A stretch of 64,000 bases of DNA, from positions 1,550,001-1,614,000 of the forward strand of contig NZ_OZ245754.1 of the NCBI RefSeq assembly GCF_965227365.1, in the 5' to 3' direction. Position 1 is the first letter of the stretch, and each line of letters starts with the position of its first letter. A program made the position numbers and the translations under genes. This stretch comes from Hwanghaeella sp965227365. GTDB taxonomy: Bacteria > Pseudomonadota > Alphaproteobacteria > UBA8366 > Aestuariispiraceae. Of the stretch, positions 1-9,361 are shown piece after piece. The notes below the pieces were generated by a model. That model did no database searches. It worked only from the letters and a program-made list of their open reading frames with translations, and was not told the DNA's origin.

Positions 1-748
1 CGGGCTTCAGCTTGTCCGCCTCGGCCAGGGCCTTTTCGGGGAAGGCGACGGGAATGCCGTTCTGGTGGATCGCGATCAGGCTGAACGCCTTGGGATCGGA
101 CAGATTGCCGATCCGTTCCACCACCTCGGCTTCGCGGGCGACGTTCTCGAAACGGCGCGAACTGGGGGCGGGCAGGGGACGGACCAGGACCAGATCGCCG
201 TCGCGAACCTCCTGCGGCACGCTGTCCAGGGTGTATTCCCGATCGATGCGGCGGTCCGTCGGTTTCACGCGCCAGCCCTTGGGTGTCCGCGTCACGGCAC
301 CGAGGATATTCTCCGGCCCGGCGCGCAGGATACGGATCGGCTGGGCTTCGTAACGGTTCTCGCCAATTCGTTTGAGGCGGGCGAGAACGCGGTCGCCCGG
401 CTTGGGCAATCCGGTCGCGCGACCGCCCGGAACGACGATGATTTCCGCTTCCACCTCGGCATGCGGACCGACCGGTTTGGCGAACAGTTCTCCGTCGATG
501 CTGGCCTCGGCGACCATGACGACGGCGACCTCGGGCAGGGCGCCTTTCGGGGCCAGCTTGCGTTTGCGGCCTTTGTCGATCGCGCCTTCGTTCTCGAGTT
601 CCCGCAACAGGGCCTTCAACTCGACACGCTGTCCGCCCTTGATCTGAAAGGCGCGGGCGATTTCACGTTTTCCGACGGGCGTCGGGCTGTCTTGGATGTA
701 GTCCAGGATTTCCTGTTTGGTGGGAAGCCTGTTGCGGTCGTCGGTCAC
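1..748 (-). CDS. rnr: ribonuclease R, N-terminal part (cut by window edge)
   Basis: First 249 codons of RNase R, the processive 3'-to-5' exoribonuclease that degrades structured RNA; the catalytic RNB part lies beyond the left edge. Read from a GTG at 748 the protein starts TDDRNRLPTKQEILDYIQ, a helix-turn-helix-like N-terminal segment typical of alphaproteobacterial RNase R. An RKRKLAPKG linker and the start of the cold-shock/OB region follow. The GTG lies 6 nt after the topA stop, so the two genes are almost certainly co-transcribed; topA-rnr is a common alphaproteobacterial order. No clear Shine-Dalgarno precedes it, which fits translational coupling. The identity is recognised by reading, not by a search. 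Confidence 0.85.
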   Translation of the reverse strand, partial: MTDDRNRLPTKQEILDYIQDSPTPVGKREIARAFQIKGGQRVELKALLRELENEGAIDKGRKRKLAPKGALPEVAVVMVAEASIDGELFAKPVGPHAEVEAEIIVVPGGRATGLPKPGDRVLARLKRIGENRYEAQPIRILRAGPENILGAVTRTPKGWRVKPTDRRIDREYTLDSVPQEVRDGDLVLVRPLPAPSSRRFENVAREAEVVERIGNLSDPKAFSLIAIHQNGIPVAFPEKALAEADKLKP

Positions 749-754
749 CGTGGA

Positions 755-3457
755 TCAATCCGATCCGGCGGCCGATTTCGCTGCCGCCGCTTTCTTGGCC
801 GCCGCTTTTTTTGCCCCGGCCTTTTTGGCGCCCGACTTTTTGGCGCCAGCCTTTTTAGCCTTGCCCTTCTTCGCCGCGCCTTTCTTGGCCGCACCCTTTT
901 TCGCGGGGCCGCCCTTGGCTGCCTGCTTGGCGGCCTTTTCGGCGAGAAGCCGGACGGCCTCCTCCAGACTGACGGTGTCCGGATCGACGTCGCGCGGGAT
1001 CGAGGCGTAGAGCTTGCCGTGCTTCACATAGGGACCGAAACGGCCGGCGCCCTGGGTAATGGCCTTGCCGTCCTCGGGATGCTCACCCAGCGAACGGGTG
1101 GCGCGCGCCTTACCCTTCTCCCCGGCCTGGGCGATGACTTCCACGGCACGGTTCATGCCGATCGACAGTACATCGTCATCCGCCGGGATCGAGACATAGG
1201 CGTTGCCGTGCTTCAGGAACGGTCCGAACCGGCCGACGCCGGCGGTGATCATGGCGCCGCTCTCCGGATGCGTTCCGATTTCCCGCGGCAGGGCCAGCAG
1301 GCGCAGGGCAAGATCCAGATCCACGTCGGACGCGGTCATGCCTTTCAGCAGCGAAGCCCGTTTCGGCTTCGGCGGGGCCTTCTTGCCCTTTTCCTTCGGC
1401 AATTGCTCACCGACCTGGACGTAGAGGCCGTAGGGTCCTTTCCGCAGACTGACGTCTTCGCCGGTCTCGGGATAGGGTCCCAGGATTTTCGGGTAATTCG
1501 CCTCTTCGCCATCTTCCGAACCGTCCTCGCCCAATTGGCGCGTATAGCGGCAATTCGGATAGTTGGAACAGGCGATGAAAGCGCCGTGGCGCCCGAAATT
1601 GAGGCTCAGCCGGCCGCCGTCGCAAGCCGGGCAGACGCGGGCGGCTTCGGTGCTGCCGTTCTCGTCCGCCGGGAAGAAGTGGGGGCCGAGTTCGCGGTCG
1701 ATCGTGTCGCGTACCTCGACACCGGTCAGTTCCTTGGTGTGTTCAGCGATCTTGTAGAAGTTTTCCCAGAACTCGCGCAGCACCTGGCGCCAGTCGCGGC
1801 GGCCGTCGGACACGTCGTCCAACTGCTCTTCCAGATCGGCGGTGAAGCCGTATTCGAAGTAACGGTCGAAGAAGCTGGACAGGAAAGCGGTGACGAGGCG
1901 ACCGCGATCCTCCGGCACGAAACGGCGGCTTTCCAACTGCACGTAGTTCCGGTCCTGCAGCACCTTCAGGATGGAAGCGTAGGTGGACGGACGCCCGATC
2001 CCCAGTTCCTCCATCTTTTTCACCAGGCTCGCTTCCGTATAGCGGGGCGGCGGCTGGGTGAAATGCTGCTCCGGGATGACTTCCTTCAAGGTGGAGGCCT
2101 CGCCCTCGGTCATGTTGGGCAGGCGGCGTTCGTCATCGTCGTCACTGGCGCGGTCGTCGACATCCTCGAAATACAGTTTCAGGAAACCGTCGAACTTCAC
2201 GACCGATCCGTTCGCACGGAAGGTCGCGGCGCCGTTTCCGCTTTCGATATCGACCGCGACCCGGTCGATGACCGCGCTTTCCATTTGCGACGCCATGGTC
2301 CGCTTCCAGACCAGTTCGTAGAGCCGCTGCTGATCCTTGTCGAGATAACGGGCGACGTCTTCCGGTTTCCGGAAAAGGTCCGTCGGGCGGATCGCCTCGT
2401 GCGCTTCCTGCGCGTTCTTGGCCTTGGTGCGGTATACGCGCGGCGAGTCGGGCAGATAGGTGTCGCCGAAAATGTTCTGGATGGCGCGGCGGCATCCGGC
2501 GATGGCCTCACCGCTGAGCACGGTGCTGTCGGTACGCATATAGGTGATCAGGCCGACCGTCTCGCCGCCGAGTTCGATGCCTTCATACAGGCGCTGCGCG
2601 ACGCTCATCGTGCGGCTGGCGCCCATGCCCAGCTTGCGGCTGGCTTCCTGCTGCAGGGTGGAGGTGGTGAAGGGCGGGGCGGGGTTCCGCTTCTGGGTCT
2701 TCCGTTCCACCTTGGTGACGGCATAGGGCTGGCCCTCGGCCATGGCGACGGCGCGTTTCGCCGCGGCTTCGCCGCCCAGGTCGAAACGGTCCAGCTTCTT
2801 GCCGTCCAGATGGGTCAGGCGCGCCTTGAAGGCCTCGCCCGCGGCCGTCGCCATCAGCGCCTCGACCGACCAGTATTCCTGTGGCCGGAAGGCTTCGATT
2901 TCCGCCTCGCGCTCGCAGATCAGGCGCAGGGCGACCGATTGAACGCGGCCGGCGGACCGGGCCCCCGGCAGCTTGCGCCACAGGACCGGCGACAGAGTGA
3001 ACCCGACCAGGTAGTCCAAGGCGCGGCGCGCCAGATAGGCGTCGATCAGCGCCTGGTCCAGTTCGCGCGGGTGGTCGACCGCCTCGGTAACCGCCTTCTT
3101 GGTGATTTCGTGGAAGACGACACGGCTGACATCCATGCCATCGATCACCTTGCGGCGGGCAAGTTCGTCCTTCACATGCCAGGAAATGGCTTCACCTTCG
3201 CGATCCGGGTCAGTCGCGAGATAGAGATGCTGCGCGCCTTTGACGGCCTTGGCGATGGTATCGAGCTGTTTCTTGCCGCGGGCGTCGACTTCCCAGCGCA
3301 TGGCGAAATCGTTGTCTGTGTCGACGGAGCCATCCTTCGCCGGAAGGTCGCGGACATGACCGAAACTGGCGAGAACCTCGAAACCGTCGCCGAGGTATTT
3401 ATTGATGGTCTTGGCCTTCGCCGGCGATTCGACGACGACTACGCTTTTTTCCGCCAT
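755..3457 (-). CDS. topA: DNA topoisomerase I
   Basis: Type IA topoisomerase (900 aa) that relaxes negative supercoils through a 5'-phosphotyrosine intermediate. The Toprim domain is complete: E10 in VESPAKAKT, and D83/D85/E87 in ATDPDREGEA. The nucleophile is Y306 in GLITYMRTDST. One C-terminal zinc ribbon is visible (CPAC then CSNYPNC near residues 590-615), followed by further topoisomerase C-terminal repeats (GRFGPFLKHG, GRFGPYVKHG). The last ~50 residues are a Lys/Ala-rich basic tail (AKKG/AKKA repeats), as in many alphaproteobacteria. The ATG at 3457 is chosen because the product then opens directly with MAEKSVVVVESP; an upstream in-frame extension has no family similarity. rnr follows at once. 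Confidence 0.97.
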   Translation of the reverse strand: MAEKSVVVVESPAKAKTINKYLGDGFEVLASFGHVRDLPAKDGSVDTDNDFAMRWEVDARGKKQLDTIAKAVKGAQHLYLATDPDREGEAISWHVKDELARRKVIDGMDVSRVVFHEITKKAVTEAVDHPRELDQALIDAYLARRALDYLVGFTLSPVLWRKLPGARSAGRVQSVALRLICEREAEIEAFRPQEYWSVEALMATAAGEAFKARLTHLDGKKLDRFDLGGEAAAKRAVAMAEGQPYAVTKVERKTQKRNPAPPFTTSTLQQEASRKLGMGASRTMSVAQRLYEGIELGGETVGLITYMRTDSTVLSGEAIAGCRRAIQNIFGDTYLPDSPRVYRTKAKNAQEAHEAIRPTDLFRKPEDVARYLDKDQQRLYELVWKRTMASQMESAVIDRVAVDIESGNGAATFRANGSVVKFDGFLKLYFEDVDDRASDDDDERRLPNMTEGEASTLKEVIPEQHFTQPPPRYTEASLVKKMEELGIGRPSTYASILKVLQDRNYVQLESRRFVPEDRGRLVTAFLSSFFDRYFEYGFTADLEEQLDDVSDGRRDWRQVLREFWENFYKIAEHTKELTGVEVRDTIDRELGPHFFPADENGSTEAARVCPACDGGRLSLNFGRHGAFIACSNYPNCRYTRQLGEDGSEDGEEANYPKILGPYPETGEDVSLRKGPYGLYVQVGEQLPKEKGKKAPPKPKRASLLKGMTASDVDLDLALRLLALPREIGTHPESGAMITAGVGRFGPFLKHGNAYVSIPADDDVLSIGMNRAVEVIAQAGEKGKARATRSLGEHPEDGKAITQGAGRFGPYVKHGKLYASIPRDVDPDTVSLEEAVRLLAEKAAKQAAKGGPAKKGAAKKGAAKKGKAKKAGAKKSGAKKAGAKKAAAKKAAAAKSAAGSD

Positions 3458-3572
3458 GTAAGGAACCTGGCCCCCGATTGCTCTGTTCAGGACGCGAGGT
3501 ACTGGCACGGCAGATTGGTTGCCGTCAACTGCTCAAAGAAGTTGCTAATGTCGCAAGCGGCCGGAAAACGCG

Positions 3573-4730
3573 TCAGTGTCTGGTCGCTTTCGCGGCAATG
3601 CACCAGGCATTCACGGTCGATCTGGCGTGATCCTTGGTCACCGCTTCGAAGGCCTCGATTGCCGGCTTAACGAGGTTCTGCTCACGCATCTCCTTCATGG
3701 TGCGATGGCCCAGAATTTCGGGCATGACCGTCGTGTACTGGTTGGCGTCCATGCCGAAGGCGCGGCACATGATGCCAAGCGATTCCGCGCCCGATCGCGT
3801 CAGCATCGCGCGCGTTTCGACCTCATTCCGGCCGATTACCTCACCGACTGCCGCAATGAAACCGTCCTCGCCCTGCGCCTCCAGGGCGCCGATCAGGCGT
3901 TGGGCGTGGTCGCGGCCTTTTTCGTCATACCAGTCGATGCCGGCATCCTCGGCGTTCAGTGCCGCTTCGACGGCGGCGGAGACCGCGTCGCTGATGACCA
4001 CCCGGTCCAGGTCGTAGTTGCGGTTAATATAGTCGCGCAGGGCATCCCCGACCCAACCGTACATCCGCTTTGCCACGGCCGGCGGCAAATCCCGGCGATG
4101 GAGCAAGGGGGCCTGCAGTTCCTCGTCACGGATCGACAGGCGTACCGCTTCACCCAGGCCCCAAGGCGTCATTTCCGCCGACAGGTTCCTAAGCAGATTG
4201 ATCAAGACTTCGGTATTGGCGGTGGAGACCAGTTTGTCGCTGACCGCGGCGCTGAGGCCCGGACGCTTTGCGACCGCCATCTGGTGCGCGGCGCTGTTGC
4301 GGTTGATGATCGAGATCAGATGCTCATCCTCCAACTGTGTGGAATGCACCAGGATCGGGTAGGCGACATTGATGACGTCGTTGGCGAGGAAATCCAGCAG
4401 GTCCTGGGGCACGTCGACTCGCTCGGCCAGGTAATCCGCGATGTATCGGCGAATCTGAACTTCGACCTGGCCGATCAGTTTGCGCAGAATGTCGAAGGTG
4501 AGGGCGAGTTCTTCCTCGTTCAGGTCGGCCCGCGAATCCAGACACATCTTGGCGATTGACGCTGCCAGCCCGCCCTTGCCATCAACAGCTCTTTGATGGG
4601 CGAGTTTCAACAATCTCTCGTACGACGCGGAACCCATTTTTTTCGCACTAACCGATCCGTCCGGTATCCCCATCCCGGACTTTCTGTTCGCTTGAGCGTT
4701 ACCCGCGTCGTCTGACATCAAACTGGACAT
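3573..4730 (-). CDS. DUF2336 domain protein
   Basis: A 385-aa soluble protein of the DUF2336 family, which is largely restricted to Alphaproteobacteria and contains helical, HEAT-like repeats. Typical segments are LTFDILRKLIGQVEVQIRRY, DVINVAYPILVHST and SDKLVSTANTEVLINLLRN. No enzyme motif, signal peptide or membrane helix is apparent, and the function is unknown. The ATG at 4730 is preceded by GGGGTG seven bases upstream; ATGs at 4718 and further in are alternatives. It sits between dprA and topA on the same strand, separated from both by over 100 bp, so it may be its own transcription unit. It looks like an insertion into an otherwise conserved housekeeping order. Confidence 0.8.
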   Translation of the reverse strand: MSSLMSDDAGNAQANRKSGMGIPDGSVSAKKMGSASYERLLKLAHQRAVDGKGGLAASIAKMCLDSRADLNEEELALTFDILRKLIGQVEVQIRRYIADYLAERVDVPQDLLDFLANDVINVAYPILVHSTQLEDEHLISIINRNSAAHQMAVAKRPGLSAAVSDKLVSTANTEVLINLLRNLSAEMTPWGLGEAVRLSIRDEELQAPLLHRRDLPPAVAKRMYGWVGDALRDYINRNYDLDRVVISDAVSAAVEAALNAEDAGIDWYDEKGRDHAQRLIGALEAQGEDGFIAAVGEVIGRNEVETRAMLTRSGAESLGIMCRAFGMDANQYTTVMPEILGHRTMKEMREQNLVKPAIEAFEAVTKDHARSTVNAWCIAAKATRH

Positions 4731-5037
4731 TGCAGACACCCCAAAACACAACGGTAACAGCCGCTTCAAAACTGTCGGATCAAGGGGTGCAAGACGCACT
4801 GACGGCGGGACTAAATCGTATCGGGCCCTGCCCGAAATGGCTTCTCCCTAACAGCACATCGGTGCCGGCCGCAATGGCCTTCACCCGTGCCCCGTCTCCC
4901 CCAAACCTCAGCAACGAGTATGCGTGCGAAGTGTAAACTTATTGTTAACAAGCACGCCAAATTTCAACCACGGTTAACATATCCGCGTATGAAGAACTAG
5001 CTAAAATGTGTGAGAGGAGTCTGATTTTACGATCTTA
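4731..5037. other. intergenic region between dprA and the DUF2336 gene
   Basis: About 300 bp with no convincing coding frame. It is AT-richer than its surroundings toward 4930-5035 and contains two GTTAAC hexamers (near 4943 and 4972). It must hold the promoter of the DUF2336 gene and any dprA terminator, but I could not assign a -35/-10 pair or a clear terminator hairpin. Confidence 0.5.
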
Positions 5038-6177
5038 TTAGCGTGATATGAATCCGCCAGGGTGCCGGGTGAGCGTTCCGGCCAGCTCCATTTCCAGCAA
5101 GACGGCGTTAACCAATGGCGCGGGAAGGCGCAGTTCCCTGATCAAGCTGTCGACGGCCACCGGCGTGCTGCTCAAGCCGCGTTCGACCTGATCATGGGCG
5201 GTCAGGATTTCACTCTCATCCGGTTCGTCTCCGCCCGATGTCATGATCTCGGAAAGGCCCGTTCCCGCTGTCTGACCCGGGCGATCGCCGAAAGAGGCGG
5301 GCATGTCCTGCAGAATATCGTCCGCGCTCTGCACCAATGTCGCGCCGTCGCGGATCAGGTCGTTGCAACCGGTGCCGCGGACATCCATCGGCGCGGCGGG
5401 GGCGGCGAAAACGGTGCGGCCCTGTTCGGCGGCCCGGCGCGCCGTGATCAGGGAGCCGGATTTGCGCTTGGCCTCGATCACCGCAACGGCCAGCGAAAGG
5501 CCGGATATGATCCGGTTACGGCGCGGGAAATGCCGGGCCAGCGGTTGCATGCCCGGCGGCATTTCGGAAATCACGGCGCCGCGCTCCACCAGGGCCTTGT
5601 GGAGGGCTTCGTTCTCTGGCGGGAATACCACGTCCACGCCACCGGCGAGGACGGCAATCGTGCCGGTTTCAAGCGCACCTTCATGCGCGGCGGTGTCGAT
5701 TCCCCGGGCCATGCCGGATGCAATCGTGAAGCCGGCATGACCGAGATCGGCGGCCAATTTGCGCGCGAAGCCCTTGCCGGCGACCGACGCGTTGCGCCCG
5801 CCGACCATGCCGATGCAGTCGGATTGCAGCAGGTCCGGATCGCCCAGCACGTAAAGGAAAGGCGGCGCATCGTCGATCGCGGCCAGCGGATGCGGATAGC
5901 CGTCGCAACCTAAATGCAGATCCACGGCGCCCAGTCGCTCGGCGGCGTGCCGTTCCCGCTCGATATCTTCCGGTGACGCGACGCGGTGACCGCGAGCCCG
6001 GCCGCCGCGGCGGACCAGTTCGGGCAAGGCGTCCAGCGCCGCGCATCCCGAGCCGTATCGGTGCAGCAACTGCCGGAAAGTGACCGGACCGACATTCTCC
6101 GTCCGTGCCAGTCGGAAACGGGCAATACGTTCCTGATCAGACAGTGGATGGTCGGTGTTTGTCGCCTCATCGCTCAT
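5038..6177 (-). CDS. dprA: DNA-processing protein DprA
   Basis: DprA/Smf (379 aa) binds incoming single-stranded DNA and loads RecA during natural transformation. The central Rossmann-like domain is clear: FLYVLGDPDLL, IGMVGGRNASVAGKGFAR, IASGMARGIDTAAHEGAL, VLAGGVDVVFPPEN, ISEMPPG, FPRRNRIISGLS, KSGSLITARRAAEQGR and GTGCNDLIRDGA. An N-terminal helical segment and a C-terminal winged-helix-like domain (residues ~310-379) flank it. The ATG at 6177 is chosen because GAGG lies 8 nt upstream; a TTG two codons earlier has no such site. The neighbour upstream is plsY, 59 bp away on the same strand. Presence of dprA alone does not show competence, since the gene is widespread. Confidence 0.95.
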   Translation of the reverse strand: MSDEATNTDHPLSDQERIARFRLARTENVGPVTFRQLLHRYGSGCAALDALPELVRRGGRARGHRVASPEDIERERHAAERLGAVDLHLGCDGYPHPLAAIDDAPPFLYVLGDPDLLQSDCIGMVGGRNASVAGKGFARKLAADLGHAGFTIASGMARGIDTAAHEGALETGTIAVLAGGVDVVFPPENEALHKALVERGAVISEMPPGMQPLARHFPRRNRIISGLSLAVAVIEAKRKSGSLITARRAAEQGRTVFAAPAAPMDVRGTGCNDLIRDGATLVQSADDILQDMPASFGDRPGQTAGTGLSEIMTSGGDEPDESEILTAHDQVERGLSSTPVAVDSLIRELRLPAPLVNAVLLEMELAGTLTRHPGGFISR

Positions 6178-6236
6178 GCCCAATCCTCGACCGGGCGGCG
6201 ATGCGAGTCAACGTAAAGGCGATCAGATTATTCGAT

Positions 6237-6851
6237 TCAACTTTTACGTTTGAAGCTGATCTTGCTCTCTTCGCCGGCGATCAGGCGGCCGATATTCTGG
6301 TGATGCCTGATCCAGCCGAGGGCCGCCAGCACGGCGGCTGCGACCGAGACGTGCTCCAGGTCCAGGCCCCAGGCGATTGCCGGGGCGGCGAGCAGCGCCG
6401 CCAGGGCCGAAGCTGAGGAATAACGGGTCGCCAGGGCGACCAGCAGCCAGACCAGACAGGCGCCGAGCCCCACCGACGGGGCGATGGAGATCAGGACGCC
6501 GAGCGTTGTCGCGACGCCCTTGCCGCCCTTGAAACGGAGCCAGACCGGAAAATTGTGCCCGAAGACGGCGGCGACGCCGGCGAGAATGCCGGCGACAGGG
6601 CCTGCCAGATAGGCGGCGATCAGGACGGCGATGGCGCCCTTGCCGCTGTCCAGCAGCAGCGTCGCGGCGGCAAGGCCCTTGTTGCCGGTGCGCAGGACAT
6701 TGGTCGCGCCGATATTGCCGGACCCGATCTGGCGCAGGTCGCCGTGGCCGGCCAACCGCGTCAGCACGAGGCCGAAGGGAATCGAGCCGAACAGGTAACC
6801 GCAGGCAAGCGCCAGGGCGGAAATCTCCAAGGGTGGCAGGGTGCCGTTCAT
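6237..6851 (-). CDS. plsY: glycerol-3-phosphate acyltransferase PlsY
   Basis: Integral-membrane enzyme (204 aa) that acylates glycerol-3-phosphate at sn-1 using acyl-phosphate, the first step of phospholipid synthesis in the PlsX/PlsY pathway. Family motifs are intact: GSIPFGLVLTRLAGHGDLR, GSGNIGATNVLRTGNKGLA and FGHNFPVWLRFKGGKGVAT. These carry the phosphate-binding glycines and the conserved Ser, Arg and Lys. About five hydrophobic helices are visible, and the length is normal. It starts at ATG 6851, 13 nt after the stop of the dihydroorotase-like gene, which implies one operon (pyrB, pyrC-like, plsY). Confidence 0.96.
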   Translation of the reverse strand: MNGTLPPLEISALALACGYLFGSIPFGLVLTRLAGHGDLRQIGSGNIGATNVLRTGNKGLAAATLLLDSGKGAIAVLIAAYLAGPVAGILAGVAAVFGHNFPVWLRFKGGKGVATTLGVLISIAPSVGLGACLVWLLVALATRYSSASALAALLAAPAIAWGLDLEHVSVAAAVLAALGWIRHHQNIGRLIAGEESKISFKRKS

Positions 6852-6864
6852 GCGCCGTCGGACC

Positions 6865-8172
6865 TTACAGCGGGGCGTCGGACGCGCGGTACAGCGTCCG
6901 GCCGTCGACGATGGTCATCAGCACCTTGCCCTGGACAGGACGCTTGTCGAAGGGCGTGTTCTTCGACCGGCTCTTCATCTGGGTCTCGTCGATCTGCCAG
7001 GGGCGATCCGGGTCGAAGACGACAAGGTCGGCCGGCGCTCCCCGGCGCAGTCTTCCGGCCTTCAGGCGCAGAAGATCGGCGGGTTTGCAGGTCACCGCGG
7101 CCAGGGCCTCCAACAGGGACATGTGCCGGTTGTGGTACAGTTCCAGCGTCAGCGGCAGCAAAGTCTCCAGACCGATGATGCCGAAGGAGGCCTGCGGGAA
7201 GGGCAGGCGTTTGGAATCCTGGTCATGCGGGGCGTGATCGCTGGCAATCGCGTCGATCGTGCCGTCGGCGATGGCGGCGACGACCGCTTGGCGGTCCGCC
7301 TCGTCGCGCAAGGGCGGCGAAACCTTGGCGAAAGTCCGATAGTTGCCGATCGCGGTCTCGTTCAACGCGAAATAATGCGGGGCGGTATCGCAAGTGACCG
7401 GCAGGCCCTGGGCCTTCGCCTTGCGGATCGCGTCCAGCGCGTCCGACGTCGTCACATGGGCGAAATGAAAGCGGGTGCCGGACATGGCGGCCAGGCGCAA
7501 GTCGCGCTCGACCATGATGACTTCCGCCTCGCGCGGGATACCGGCCAGGCCCAGACGGCTCGACAGCTCGCCCTTGTTCATCAGCCCGCCGTCGGCCAGC
7601 GTCGGTTCTTCCGGGTGTTGCACGATCATCGCATCGAACGCTTCCGCATATTTCAGCGCGCGTGACAGCGTCTTGGCGTTGGTGGTCGGCTTCTCGCCGT
7701 CGGTGAAAGCGACGACACCGGCATCCGACAGCAGGCCGATTTCCGTCAATTCCTTACCCTGCATCCCCTTGGTGAGGGCGGCATAGCAGTTGATTTTCAC
7801 CTTTTTGGCTTCGCGGGCGCGCCGGGCGATGAATTCCACCACCGGCACGTCGTCGATCGCCGGTTCCGTATTCGGCAGGCAGGCCAGCTGGGTGACCCCG
7901 CCGGCCAGCGCGGCGTCGCCGGCGCTGTTGATGTCTTCCAGATGTTCCTGGCCCGGTTCGCGCAGCTGCACACGCATATCCACAAGGCCGGGGGCGAGGC
8001 ATAGTCCCTCGCAATCGACGACCTGGCGCACCGACGGCGCGCCGCCCTTGAACAGATGGGCGCCGAAATCGGCGATCTTGCCGTCCTCGACCAGCAACGC
8101 GCCGGTTTCGTCCAGGCCGGTGGCCGGGTCCAGCAGGCGGGCATTCAGATAGGCTATGCGTCCGGCGGGCAT
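6865..8172 (-). CDS. pyrC: dihydroorotase-like protein lacking the HxH metal motif
   Basis: A 435-aa class I dihydroorotase homologue of the amidohydrolase superfamily. Active enzymes cyclise carbamoyl-aspartate in pyrimidine synthesis. Here the canonical DxHxHLREPG reads DMRVQLREPG, so both N-terminal zinc-binding histidines are replaced (R67 and Q69, codons 7972-7974 and 7966-7968). Other landmarks persist: MIVQHPEEPT, FHFAHVTTSDALDA, CDTAPHYFALNE, KVSPPLRDEADR and the catalytic-Asp loop IASDHAPH. Its gene lies 3 nt after the pyrB stop. Known precedent is PyrX-type inactive dihydroorotases that act as structural partners of aspartate transcarbamoylase; by inference this may be one, with a catalytic pyrC elsewhere. 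The symbol is therefore positional, not a claim of activity. Confidence 0.8.
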   Translation of the reverse strand: MPAGRIAYLNARLLDPATGLDETGALLVEDGKIADFGAHLFKGGAPSVRQVVDCEGLCLAPGLVDMRVQLREPGQEHLEDINSAGDAALAGGVTQLACLPNTEPAIDDVPVVEFIARRAREAKKVKINCYAALTKGMQGKELTEIGLLSDAGVVAFTDGEKPTTNAKTLSRALKYAEAFDAMIVQHPEEPTLADGGLMNKGELSSRLGLAGIPREAEVIMVERDLRLAAMSGTRFHFAHVTTSDALDAIRKAKAQGLPVTCDTAPHYFALNETAIGNYRTFAKVSPPLRDEADRQAVVAAIADGTIDAIASDHAPHDQDSKRLPFPQASFGIIGLETLLPLTLELYHNRHMSLLEALAAVTCKPADLLRLKAGRLRRGAPADLVVFDPDRPWQIDETQMKSRSKNTPFDKRPVQGKVLMTIVDGRTLYRASDAPL

Positions 8173-8175
8173 GGT

Positions 8176-9174
8176 CTAGTTCCCCCCGTCGGTTGCGGTC
8201 GGATCGACGAACGTGTCGGTTCCCGGCCGGGCCTGGTTGCGTGTCAGAATGTCGATGCAGGCCATGCGCACGGCGACGCCCATTTCGACCTGCTGACGGA
8301 TCACGGAGCGGTCGATGTCGTCGGCCAGTTCCGAAGCGATCTCCACGCCGCGATTCATCGGGCCGGGATGCATCACGAAGGCATCCGGCTTGGCATAGCC
8401 GAGCTTTTCCGCATCCAACCCGAAGTAACGGTAATATTCACGGACCGACGGCACGAAGCTGCCCTGCATGCGTTCCAGCTGCAGGCGCAGCATCATCACC
8501 ACATCGCAATCGGCCAAGCCCTTGCGCATATCCGTGAAGACCTCGACCCCGAACCGGTCTATGGCCGGCGGCAGCAGGGTCGGCGGCGCCACGACGCGGA
8601 CGCGCGCGCCCATGGTCTGCAGCAGATGGATGTTCGACCGGGCGACGCGGCTATGGGCGATGTCGCCGCAGATCGCGACGGTCAGGTTGTTCAGGCGGCC
8701 AATGCGGCGGCGGATGGTCAGCGCGTCCAGCAACGCCTGGGTCGGGTGTTCGTGGCTGCCGTCGCCGGCATTGATGACGGAACAGTTGACCTTCTGGGAC
8801 AGCAGTTCGACCGCCCCCGAATCAGCGTGGCGCACGACCAGCACATCCGGGTGCATCGCGTTCAGGGTCATCGCCGTGTCGATCAGCGTCTCACCCTTCT
8901 TTATCGCGCTGGTGGCGACCGACATGTTGATCACGTCCAGGCCCAGACGCTTGCCGGCTAGCTCGAAGGACGTCCGCGTGCGCGTTGAATTTTCAAAGAA
9001 AAGATTGATCAGCGTGCGGCCGTGTAGCAGGTCCCGCGTCTTGTCCGCCTGGCGGTTCTGCTCGACATAGCCGTCGGCCGTATCCAGCAATAACGTGATT
9101 TCCGAGGCCGAAAGGCCTTCCATGCCGAGAATATGCTCGTGGGGGAAAACCGATGTGGAAAGGGCGCTTGTCAT
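8176..9174 (-). CDS. pyrB: aspartate carbamoyltransferase catalytic chain
   Basis: PyrB (332 aa) condenses carbamoyl phosphate with aspartate, the committed step of pyrimidine synthesis. Carbamoyl-phosphate-binding STRTRTSF (residues 63-70) and the family motifs SVATSAIKKGETLIDTA, VVRHADSGAVELL, INAGDGSHEHPTQALLDALT and VMHPGPMNRGVEIA are all present. The ATG at 9174 is chosen because the product then has the normal length; an upstream in-frame extension has no family likeness. It is the first gene of the pyrB / dihydroorotase-like / plsY cluster, with 3 nt to the next gene. No regulatory chain gene (pyrI) is adjacent, as usual outside enterobacteria and archaea. Confidence 0.97.
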   Translation of the reverse strand: MTSALSTSVFPHEHILGMEGLSASEITLLLDTADGYVEQNRQADKTRDLLHGRTLINLFFENSTRTRTSFELAGKRLGLDVINMSVATSAIKKGETLIDTAMTLNAMHPDVLVVRHADSGAVELLSQKVNCSVINAGDGSHEHPTQALLDALTIRRRIGRLNNLTVAICGDIAHSRVARSNIHLLQTMGARVRVVAPPTLLPPAIDRFGVEVFTDMRKGLADCDVVMMLRLQLERMQGSFVPSVREYYRYFGLDAEKLGYAKPDAFVMHPGPMNRGVEIASELADDIDRSVIRQQVEMGVAVRMACIDILTRNQARPGTDTFVDPTATDGGN

Positions 9175-9361
9175 CGGGCGGCGACTATACGCCGGAGTCC
9201 GGTGAACGCAATGGGAATGTCGCCCTGTCGGCAATCGAAATGCGGGGGCCGTGAATTTGCTTCACACAGGGGTCTTTCATTCGAGGGCTGCGGTACCAGG
9301 GCGAACCGGTCATGATCCGGGCCGCCTGTGGTTTCAGTAAATATTGGGAAGGAATTAGCGG

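Noticed and set aside
65..3670. A 1201-codon open frame on the plus strand
   Set aside because: It lies antisense to rnr and topA, both of which show full family motifs. Its translation has biased composition and no recognisable domain. Long antisense frames are expected in GC-rich genes.
4936..4990. CtrA-type binding sites at the GTTAAC hexamers
   Set aside because: The two hexamers are too far apart and lack the TTAA-N7-TTAA arrangement, so the claim is not supported.
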